NCBI GenBank assembly: GCA_001789635.1 | Contig: MGAF01000004.1 | Location: 1 to 64,000 of the forward strand | From: Candidatus Roizmanbacteria bacterium RIFCSPLOWO2_01_FULL_35_13 | GTDB lineage: Bacteria; Patescibacteriota; Microgenomatia; UBA1406; GWC2-37-13 | Direction: 5' to 3' | Length of the DNA stretch: 64,000 nt | Shown: in pieces, positions 55,306 through 63,266 of the stretch | How positions within the stretch are numbered: the stretch's first letter is position 1 | How the letters are laid out: each line of letters begins with the position of its first letter | Position numbers and translations under genes: made by a program | Notes under the pieces: model-generated | Seen by the model: the letters and a program-made list of their open reading frames with translations, nothing else | What the model was told of the DNA's origin: nothing | Databases searched by the model: none

Positions 55306-56259
55306 TCATTTTTTTCTTATATAAAGCTCCAGAATACTGCCATATATACCCAGATTTAGGAAAGGGGTTAGGATAGGGGAAATAATGCGATCTAATAGTA
55401 AATATTTAAAGAATTTCCAATTTCCAATTTCCAATTTCCAAACAAATCCTAAATCCAAATTCTCCAAATTGGAGAACGTTTTTTTCCGAATTTTTTTTCC
55501 TGATTTGATACTTGAAATTTGATATTTGAAATTTCTTTTGAGTATTCCCATAAAATGCTCGGGATAGCTGTATGAGGAAATTCTTTCAATTCGAATACCT
55601 GAATTATTTCCAAGCATTTTTTTAAAAGATTTTTTTGAGAAAAGCCAAATATGATCCGGAGGAGTTAAGAATGTGTAATTATATTTTTCCGATCTAAAAA
55701 GATGGCTGTCGACGTTTGGAGTTTCAATATACAAAATTCCACCTGGATTAAGTAACCCAATAGCTTTGTGAAGTGTTTGTTTTGGATTCAGAACATGTTC
55801 TACTGTATGAATTATTGTAATAAAATCGAATTTTTTTAATTTATACATTGAAAAATAATTTTCAAAGTTCATATTAGTTATTACCACTTCGATTAAACGT
55901 TTAATCGAAGTGGAATAGAGAGTTTTTGATGGCTCAACTCCATGAATTTCATACTCAAAGTTTCTTGCTTCATCCAGAAAATAACCATATCCGGAACCTA
56001 TGTCTAGCAAGGTTTTGCCATTTGGATTTAACCTTTTGAAGTTTTTCAGAATTATTTTCGCTCTTTTGCGAATTTCTTTTTCGTTTGTTTCTCCGGCCGT
56101 ATATTCGAAGCTTTTTTTGTAATATTTTGTGATTTGGGATACAGTTGGTTTTGGAACAAGAAAAAGTGTTTGGCAGTTAGGGCATAAATAATATCTGTAT
56201 TTATTAATCTTGTGAAAGAATTTTAATTTTTTAAATATGCAAATTTCGCAGGCTGACAT
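55306..56259 (-). CDS. class I SAM methyltransferase with N-terminal Cys motif, with embedded repeats
   Basis: CEICIF..CPNCQTLFL; TLLDIGSGYGYFLDEA; IIHTVEHVLNPKQTLHKA; GGILYIETPN. Confidence 0.88.
   Translation of the reverse strand: MSACEICIFKKLKFFHKINKYRYYLCPNCQTLFLVPKPTVSQITKYYKKSFEYTAGETNEKEIRKRAKIILKNFKRLNPNGKTLLDIGSGYGYFLDEARNFEYEIHGVEPSKTLYSTSIKRLIEVVITNMNFENYFSMYKLKKFDFITIIHTVEHVLNPKQTLHKAIGLLNPGGILYIETPNVDSHLFRSEKYNYTFLTPPDHIWLFSKKSFKKMLGNNSGIRIERISSYSYPEHFMGILKRNFKYQISSIKSGKKIRKKTFSNLENLDLGFVWKLEIGNWKFFKYLLLDRIISPILTPFLNLGIYGSILELYIRKK
55884..55913. repeat. 30-bp perfect palindrome containing the same 26-mer as 7361..7386
   Basis: CCACTTCGATTAAACGTTTAATCGAAGTGG. Confidence 0.97.
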
Positions 56260-56348
56260 GTAGGAATTATCTATAGTAGAATGCAAATTGTCTGTAGTTT
56301 ATAATCTACAAAAGAGGTATTTTATATTATTTTGACAAGCTAATTTTT

Positions 56349-57260
56349 ATGATATGCCATGTATGTAAGAAGTTAGATGTTAGAAGGTTGAGGATAGAGA
56401 AGGCAGTTCAGATTTATGAATGTTTGGATTGTCAGTTGGGATTCGTTGAACAAAATGTATCATCTTTAACACGATCGTACAAAGATGATACAAATGGTTT
56501 TTATGATTTTGAGGGTTATAGGGAAAAAGAAAATAAATTAAAAAAAAGATTTGGGAGTTTAATTGAAGAAATAATAAAATATAAAAAATCAGGAAATGTT
56601 TTGGACGTCGGGGCGGGTTTTGGATTATTTTCTTCAATATTAACCAAAAACGGAAAATATCAGATTGATATTCTTGAACCAAATGTAGAACGTTTTTATC
56701 TTCGATTTATTTCTTATAATTTTTATAAAACAACTCTGGCAAAGTTTTTGACATTGACAAAACTACGCGATCGCGGAGATTTATCAATAAAAAGACAAGG
56801 AAAACTTTACGATGTCATAATCCTAATGGATGTAATTGAGCATTTAGAAAATCCGTTGGTTAACTTGAAAAAGCTTAAACTGCTTTTGGCTCCCGGTGGA
56901 ATTTTGATTATTCAAACTCCGAATTATAAAAGTTTGATGGCGAGAATTTGCAAGGATTGGGCGTGGTGGATGATCGAAGATCACAAGTTTTTCTTCTCAC
57001 CAAAATCCCTACAAAAAATACTTTATAAGGCGGGTTTTAAATCGGAATATTTTATGACTTATGAAGACTGGTATGACTTCAAAAAAAATCTGGACGGAAA
57101 TTTTACTGGTATTAAAAATAATCCACTCAAAAAATTGATAAAAGGATTATTTTTCAGCTTATTTTTTCCGTTTTATTTTCTATTTAGGAAAATGATTTGG
57201 AGATTGGGGTATGGGGGATTGATGTTTGTGATTGCGAAAAAGGATTGGAGATTACATTAA
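56349..57260 (+). CDS. class I SAM methyltransferase with N-terminal Cys motif
   Basis: ICHVCKK..YECLDCQLGF; VLDVGAGFGLFSS; LMDVIEHLENP; GGILIIQTPN. Confidence 0.88.
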   Translation: MICHVCKKLDVRRLRIEKAVQIYECLDCQLGFVEQNVSSLTRSYKDDTNGFYDFEGYREKENKLKKRFGSLIEEIIKYKKSGNVLDVGAGFGLFSSILTKNGKYQIDILEPNVERFYLRFISYNFYKTTLAKFLTLTKLRDRGDLSIKRQGKLYDVIILMDVIEHLENPLVNLKKLKLLLAPGGILIIQTPNYKSLMARICKDWAWWMIEDHKFFFSPKSLQKILYKAGFKSEYFMTYEDWYDFKKNLDGNFTGIKNNPLKKLIKGLFFSLFFPFYFLFRKMIWRLGYGGLMFVIAKKDWRLH

Positions 57261-57539
57261 TGAATTCTTATTTGACTGACGAACGGTATAACATGTCGGA
57301 TCGTGGGGTTCTTTCCTTATTTTATCATGCCAAACAGGTACATTGGTTAACGCAGTTTTAATAAGTCCAAATAAATCAAAACCGGTTAAAGGACTGACAT
57401 ACCTTTGACTCAGAAAATTCATTAAAGGTGCAATATGTTTACAGTTGCCAGGATCAGATGTAAATTTATTATAAAGAGAGATAAATTTTGTTTTCAGTTC
57501 GGTGGGACCTAATACTTCCATCAATATATATTTTAGCAT
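57252..57539 (-). CDS. hypothetical protein, 95 aa
   Basis: Open frame only. Confidence 0.45.
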   Translation of the reverse strand: MLKYILMEVLGPTELKTKFISLYNKFTSDPGNCKHIAPLMNFLSQRYVSPLTGFDLFGLIKTALTNVPVWHDKIRKEPHDPTCYTVRQSNKNSLM

Positions 57540-57635
57540 TTTAAGTCAGTTTCAATCTTTGTTAAATCCGTGCCTGGATACCCTCAAGGTTTGGAAGTTA
57601 ATTTTTTATCTAACTGTTGTTATAATAATCGTAAG

Positions 57636-58169
57636 ATGGTATCTCCGATTGAAATTTTAACTGGGTCAGGTATTCCCGAAAGACTAACTTTTATTCAAAA
57701 AAGAGCTAAAGAAGCGCTGATTAATGGTCTTTTCAACGAAGCCCATGATAAATTGTTAGATTATTTGAGCGGGCAACAATCGCAGGCGGCATATTTTTTA
57801 AGTAGTGAACTTAATGGAGTAATGAGTATCATCTCTGTGTCTTCGTATGATAAAAAAGAGGAGCTTCTGCTTTCAGTGGATTTAAAAACACTTCGGAAGA
57901 ACCGGTAAATATAAAATTACAGTTAGGAGGGGATAGTATAACAGCTAAAAATAATCGTAACAAATTAATTACCCAATACAGAGTAGATCAATTGCTTCTA
58001 TTAGTGGATTTAGTGCGATCGGCAGACCCCTGCAGTCCGGATAAATATAACAATTATTTCCGATAAGCCAACCCAACCCTGTAAAGTGTGGAGTGATATA
58101 GCTTCTGATAGAGCAGGAGACAATGCTGATATGAATCACGATTATCGGGAAACGTGCTTACCGAAATAA
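57636..58169 (+). pseudogene. hypothetical gene split by two compensating frameshifts
   Basis: Stop-free frames hand over at about 57881 and about 58055: ...ELLLSVDFKNTSEEPVNIKLQLGGDSITAKNNRNKLITQYRVDQLLLLVDLVRSADPCSPDKYNNY / SDKPTQPCKVWSDIASDRAGDNADMNHDYRETCLPK*. Confidence 0.72.
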
Positions 58170-58180
58170 AATTTCTTGCA

Positions 58181-58215
58181 ACAACCCAGCGTTCTAGACG
58201 GTGGGTTGTTTTTTT
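58181..58215 (+). terminator. Rho-independent terminator
   Basis: ACAACCCA...TGGGTTGT followed by T-run. Confidence 0.85.
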
Positions 58216-58237
58216 GGAATTTTTTTTGTTCGTGCCT

Positions 58238-58258
58238 ATTCCACCCGACGGGTGGAAT
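58238..58258. repeat. REP-like palindrome ATTCCACCCGACGGGTGGAAT
   Basis: 10-bp stem, 1-nt loop; related to 15853 and 36727. Confidence 0.88.
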
Positions 58259-58262
58259 GAGC

Positions 58263-59465
58263 CTATTTTCTTACAAATAAAATTACATTGGGAAGGTCAC
58301 GGCCGGGACCGACTTTGTAGCCGCCTGACCAGAGAGCTGTTGACCCACCGTCATCCAAGTTAAGTGCATTTTGAATTCCCATGGTTGCCAGAACTTTTGC
58401 AGCTTCTCCAACAGTTGCGTTGTGAACTACACCGATGTAAGCCGTTGATCCGGATGCTCCGACAAAACTTCTTCCCCCCTTGGCTCCTTCTTTGGCCTCG
58501 CTACTGCCTCCAAAGACACTTTGTCCACCCGACACCAATAGAGGCCGGTTAGCCAGAACAGCATCAGCTCCGGTATCGCGTCCCCATTCGGATGAGGCTC
58601 CGACGAATCTGGCTGAATTGCCGGTGAAGATAACTGCCGGGACACTACTATATACATTATTAGCGGAATTAAAGTAAACTTTGTTTTTATTCATCGCTAA
58701 AGTATCGAAAGTGTTTGTTTTCCCTGCACAACTTGGGTAAGAAGCCGGACAAAAGTAACTGCCGTTTATTCCGGCATAGGCTCCGTTTCTGGAAACATAG
58801 GCGGCCAATGGTAATACCGGGCAATTATTACCGCAGTCTCCATCCGAGGCAGTATCAACAATTACTCTGGTTGAATTAAGATCACCGGTAACTATATCAA
58901 CCAGAAATTCACCCAGATCAGTATTTACAACTTGTCTGCTATTGCCGGAGGAAGGAGGGGTGTTATTAGTTGGTACATTTGCCGGAATCACAAAAGAAGC
59001 CAACACTTTATTTTTTTCCGCTATGACTTCACTGGAAAAAGATTTAAGATCGGCCTCGGCTGAGGAATAATTTCTTTCGGAAAGCAAAGTCAGTAAATTT
59101 GCAAAAGCGTTATCATATTTTTCGGTTTTTTTGGATACGGCTTTAAGGTCAAGCAGTTTTTCATAAGCATCGACAACCATTCCGTAGGTTGTTTCAATTG
59201 CATTGATATCTTCTTCAAGTTTTTTATTAATCAAATACTGATCCTGTTTTTTTAGTGCCTCAAGATCAACTTTTATTTTGTTAAGTTTACTCTTGGTATT
59301 TAAGTTTTCGCCTGTGACGGCCTGAATTTTTGTGGTAAGGTTTTTATTATCCGAAGTAAGATTGTTATAGATTCCAAAACTTAATAAGTAGCCGGCCATG
59401 GCAACAAGAGTAAATATTGAAAGAGCCAGTCTTGCATGATTTAGTGCAAATTTCTTGGGATTCAT
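58263..59465 (-). CDS. phosphodiester glycosidase (NAGPA) domain protein with N-terminal TM/coiled coil
   Basis: YAGINGSYFCPASYP, DTLAMNKNKVYF, ATMGIQNALNLDDGGSTALW. Confidence 0.88.
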   Translation of the reverse strand: MNPKKFALNHARLALSIFTLVAMAGYLLSFGIYNNLTSDNKNLTTKIQAVTGENLNTKSKLNKIKVDLEALKKQDQYLINKKLEEDINAIETTYGMVVDAYEKLLDLKAVSKKTEKYDNAFANLLTLLSERNYSSAEADLKSFSSEVIAEKNKVLASFVIPANVPTNNTPPSSGNSRQVVNTDLGEFLVDIVTGDLNSTRVIVDTASDGDCGNNCPVLPLAAYVSRNGAYAGINGSYFCPASYPSCAGKTNTFDTLAMNKNKVYFNSANNVYSSVPAVIFTGNSARFVGASSEWGRDTGADAVLANRPLLVSGGQSVFGGSSEAKEGAKGGRSFVGASGSTAYIGVVHNATVGEAAKVLATMGIQNALNLDDGGSTALWSGGYKVGPGRDLPNVILFVRK

Positions 59466-59515
59466 GTCTATAGTTAGTATAATAGAACAATCCCATAGAA
59501 ATCAAACAAATTGAA

Positions 59516-59544
59516 AACAACGATTCTGGGCAAGCCAGAATGAC
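59516..59544. repeat. dispersed repeat AACAACGATTCTGGGCAAGCCAGAATGAC
   Basis: One mismatch to 10427 and 60995 copies. Confidence 0.93.
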
Positions 59545-59550
59545 AAAAAA

Positions 59551-60306
59551 ATGAAAATAAAACTTTCCTTATTGATGATTACTAAAAACGCGGAAGAGCT
59601 GTTGGAAAAAAGCTTAAGTTCTTGTAAAGGTTTAGTTAATGAGATCGTTGTAGTTGATAATAATTCAACTGACAGAACTTTAGAAATCCTTAGAAGTTTT
59701 AAGGCCAAAATTTATCAGAATAAAGAAGATGATTTGGGAAAACAAAGAGCGTATGGATTAAGAAAAGTGACAAATGATTGGGTTTTGGTTTTAGACAGCG
59801 ATGAAATTGTTTCAAAGAGTTTAAAAGATGAAATTAAGAAGATGCTATCGCTTCGCTCCAGCATGACAGCGGGTGGTTATTTGATTCCTTTTCAGAATCA
59901 TTTTTTAGGTAGACCTATAAATCATGGAGGGGAAAATTATAAAAAATTAATTTTATTTAACAAAAAATTTATCAAAGTAGATCCTGCACTTGTACATGAG
60001 AAATTTAAAGCAGAGTCAGAAAATATTGGCGTATTAAAAAATAAAATATACCATTATTCTTACAGATCGGTTAGGCAGATGTTTACAAAATTTACTGATT
60101 ACGCAGTGAGGGAAGCAAAACAAAAAATTAATCAAGGCGAACACTCAAGTTTTAAGAAGATCTTTTTATATCCTATTCATATGTTCTGGGCGAGATTTAT
60201 AAAAGACAAAGGCTATAAAGACGGTTTATTCCGTATTCCTCTTGATCTGGGGTTTGCATATATGGAACTGATGACCTATGTTTTGGTATTTTTATATGGA
60301 CGCTGA
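59551..60306 (+). CDS. GT2-family glycosyltransferase (WaaE/KdtX-like)
   Basis: LSLLMITKNAEELLEKSLSSCKGLVNEIVVVDNNSTDRTLEI, VLDSDEIVS. Confidence 0.9.
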   Translation: MKIKLSLLMITKNAEELLEKSLSSCKGLVNEIVVVDNNSTDRTLEILRSFKAKIYQNKEDDLGKQRAYGLRKVTNDWVLVLDSDEIVSKSLKDEIKKMLSLRSSMTAGGYLIPFQNHFLGRPINHGGENYKKLILFNKKFIKVDPALVHEKFKAESENIGVLKNKIYHYSYRSVRQMFTKFTDYAVREAKQKINQGEHSSFKKIFLYPIHMFWARFIKDKGYKDGLFRIPLDLGFAYMELMTYVLVFLYGR

Positions 60307-60310
60307 TATT

Positions 60311-62266
60311 ATGAAAATTGGATTTATTTTTGTACTTTATAAAACCCCGGAAGAAGAAAAGCAAAGACTAATGCTTGAAATTATTGATTTAAATTTACCC
60401 GACTATAAAGTTTATTTTATTGATAATACAAATTCAGGCAAAGGGTATGCAGAGGGAGTAAATGATGGAATAAGACGGGCGTTAATCGGGAATTGTCAAT
60501 TGTTAATTGTTGGGAATCCGGATATTTCTTTAAAAGACATAAATAAAAATGAATTATTGGACGGCGGAAAAAAATTTGATATTTGGGGATTGGTCATGAA
60601 ACAACAGGGAAAAATTTACTACGGAGGTGAAATTGATCCGTGGCGTTTAACAGGCGGCTTAATTATTCAAAAACCTAAAACAAGATTTAAAAATACGGAT
60701 TGGGTTTCCGGTTCGCTAATGTTCATTAAAAAAAAGGCGGTAGACAGCATCGGGTATTTTTCCGAGGATTATTTTATGTATTATGAGGATGTTGATTATT
60801 GTCAGAGGGCAAAAATGGCAGGCTTACGGGTCGGAATCGATTCCAAATTAATTTATGAACATTTTGAAGTTTCAGTTGATAATCCTGATAAGCAAAAATT
60901 CCTTTCCAACTCTAAAAAATTATTTTTCAGGAAGTACTCAAATATAGGCCAAAAATTATATAAAATAGGAAGAATACCGAAAACAATTTTAGAGAAACAA
61001 CGATTCTGGACAAGCCAGAATGACACTAGAAAGGGATTTTTTATCAACTTTGCCAGCCTGAATGTTTCTTCACTGTTGAATAAGCTATTAAACTTTCTGT
61101 TATTTATTTTTTTAATCAGATATTTATCTCCAAATGAGTATGGTTTATATACCCTGGTATGGGCTCAGGTATTGCTTTTTTCTCCCATAGTCGATCTGGG
61201 AACTACTTCTTACGGAATAATAGATTTGCCGACTGAGAATAAAAATAAATTTATTTCCTTATTTAATCTCCGCCTGCTGGTTTCTATCTTAGTTTTTTTC
61301 CTGACGGGTCTGACCGGATTTATAATATTTAAAGACAATACCAGGATTGTAGTTTACGTTCTTCTCACGTCATTTGTAATTTTTTCCAATGTGTTTTCCG
61401 GAAGTTATCTGATAAAAAATGCCGTAACCGGCAAATTATACAACTCATCTTTTGTCTCAATTATTTTTAATTTAGTTCTCATTAGCAGTCTGATCATTTC
61501 TATTTCAATATCGGGATCTTTACCCGTAATATTTTTGTTAACTTTTATTTTTTACAATCTTTATTCATTTGTCAACTATTTTTTAATAAAAAAAGATATT
61601 ACGGATTTAAATTTTAAATTTGAATTTAAAACCTGGATTAATTTTTTAAAGAAATCATACGCATATGTTCTTATCGGTTTTTTGGCAAGTTTATATTTCA
61701 GACTCGATATTTTTTTACTGCAGATTTTAAAGAGTGAACGTGAAGTCGGAATCTATTCGGCCGGCTATAAATTTTTTGAAGGCCTTATGTTTATTGCCGC
61801 GAGTTATAATATCAGCCGTTTGCCGGTGTTGGCAAAACTGGTTAAAAAAGGAAAAATTTTTTTATTCAGTGAGGTTAAAAAAGATATTTTATTATTGGCG
61901 GGTTTGGGTTTTTTGATTTCAGTAATCACTTATTTTTTGGCTCCTTATATTTTACCGGTTTTACTTAAGGGTAATTATAAGGATTCGATAATAGTTGTCA
62001 GAACGGTGATGTTTGCCTTGCCTTTTATTCTCATCAGCTCTGTTTTTCTTAATACAATGTATGTTTTGAATAAAGCCAAAATTGTTATTTTGGTTTTTTC
62101 GGTACAGGTTATATTTAATTTTGTTTTGAATTTCATTTTTATCCCAAAATATTCCTATATTGCATCCTCCTACGTAACGGTCTTATCGGAAATTGTTAAT
62201 GTAGTGATGTTAATTGTTATATATCAATTTATAATTAAGAAAATCAAAAATGAAAATATCACTTGA
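60311..62266 (+). CDS. fusion: N-terminal GT2 glycosyltransferase + C-terminal Wzx-type polysaccharide flippase
   Basis: GT2 region WVSGSLMFIKKKAVDSIGYFSEDYFMYYEDVDYCQRAKMAG; then about 12 TM flippase from NVSSLLNKLLNFLLFIFLIRYLSPNEYGLYTL. Confidence 0.85.
   Translation: MKIGFIFVLYKTPEEEKQRLMLEIIDLNLPDYKVYFIDNTNSGKGYAEGVNDGIRRALIGNCQLLIVGNPDISLKDINKNELLDGGKKFDIWGLVMKQQGKIYYGGEIDPWRLTGGLIIQKPKTRFKNTDWVSGSLMFIKKKAVDSIGYFSEDYFMYYEDVDYCQRAKMAGLRVGIDSKLIYEHFEVSVDNPDKQKFLSNSKKLFFRKYSNIGQKLYKIGRIPKTILEKQRFWTSQNDTRKGFFINFASLNVSSLLNKLLNFLLFIFLIRYLSPNEYGLYTLVWAQVLLFSPIVDLGTTSYGIIDLPTENKNKFISLFNLRLLVSILVFFLTGLTGFIIFKDNTRIVVYVLLTSFVIFSNVFSGSYLIKNAVTGKLYNSSFVSIIFNLVLISSLIISISISGSLPVIFLLTFIFYNLYSFVNYFLIKKDITDLNFKFEFKTWINFLKKSYAYVLIGFLASLYFRLDIFLLQILKSEREVGIYSAGYKFFEGLMFIAASYNISRLPVLAKLVKKGKIFLFSEVKKDILLLAGLGFLISVITYFLAPYILPVLLKGNYKDSIIVVRTVMFALPFILISSVFLNTMYVLNKAKIVILVFSVQVIFNFVLNFIFIPKYSYIASSYVTVLSEIVNVVMLIVIYQFIIKKIKNENIT
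60995..61024. repeat. dispersed repeat AAACAACGATTCTGGACAAGCCAGAATGAC in frame at the GT2/flippase junction
   Basis: Same sequence as 10427..10454; encodes KQRFWTSQND. Confidence 0.95.
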
Positions 62267-63260
62267 TGCGGGAGCTTTATGCGCGAAAGCTAATTTGCAT
62301 TTTGGCAATTACACATTCACACAAAGTCTTATTGACTCGATACAAAAATATGATCAGAATAATGAATATTATACTTACTCTTTCTGTCAAAAACCAAACT
62401 GGCTCGACGTCAGGGATAAATTTCATTACAAGGTCCTGAGACCTTCAGTCCTCTGGCTTTCAACCAGAGTAAGCATAGAAGAAATACAATTCAAAAAGGA
62501 TATTTTTTTAGCTTTGAATCAGGCTATACCTATTTCGACAAAAAGTAAAGTAATCTCTTTTTCGCACGGTCTGTCTTTTTATTTTTATCCGCAATTTTAC
62601 CCTGATTCACATTATGTCTTAAACGATCAGCTTGATCCTATGATAAAAAAATCAAATTACATAGTAGTTCCTTCACGTCGTGTAAAAAAGGAAATGGAAA
62701 AATTATTTCCGGGATATTCCAGAATTAAAATACTAAATTACGGTGTTCCGGTTGATATGATAAATTACCTTCCCGCAAAAAAAAGAAAATATTTTTTATT
62801 TGTAAGTATGAATCACGGAATAAAAAATATTGAATTTTTAATCAAAACTTTTAAATTATTCAGGCAGAACAAAAAATTCTCTGATTATAAATTTTTTCTT
62901 GTCGGTAATTTAGAAAAATTCGAAGATGAAAAAAACGGAATTTACGCCTTTCCTAAAGTCACCCGGAACGAAGTCAGAAAACTTTATTCCGAAGCAACCG
63001 CCTATCTGACAGCTTCTTTTTACGAAAGTTTCAATTTTCCAGTACTCGAAGCTCTTTCGCAGAATTGTCCTGTAATCGGTCTGGACGGATCTATTATTCC
63101 TGAATTCAAAGACTTGGTCAATATGGCTTATGATCCAACGAATTTTTTGAATCTGATGTTTACTGTTTCCCAAAATAAAGGGACTAAATTTGAGAGAAGT
63201 GAGATTTTAAAAAAATTTTCCTGGAAAAAATATGTGGCAAAATTAGTAGAATTGTATTGA
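62250..63260 (+). CDS. GT4-type glycosyltransferase
   Basis: YIVVPSRRVKKEMEKLFPGYSRIKILNYGV, ATAYLTASFYESFNFPVLEALSQNCPVIGLDGSIIPE. Confidence 0.85.
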   Translation: MKISLDAGALCAKANLHFGNYTFTQSLIDSIQKYDQNNEYYTYSFCQKPNWLDVRDKFHYKVLRPSVLWLSTRVSIEEIQFKKDIFLALNQAIPISTKSKVISFSHGLSFYFYPQFYPDSHYVLNDQLDPMIKKSNYIVVPSRRVKKEMEKLFPGYSRIKILNYGVPVDMINYLPAKKRKYFLFVSMNHGIKNIEFLIKTFKLFRQNKKFSDYKFFLVGNLEKFEDEKNGIYAFPKVTRNEVRKLYSEATAYLTASFYESFNFPVLEALSQNCPVIGLDGSIIPEFKDLVNMAYDPTNFLNLMFTVSQNKGTKFERSEILKKFSWKKYVAKLVELY

Positions 63261-63266
63261 GATAAT

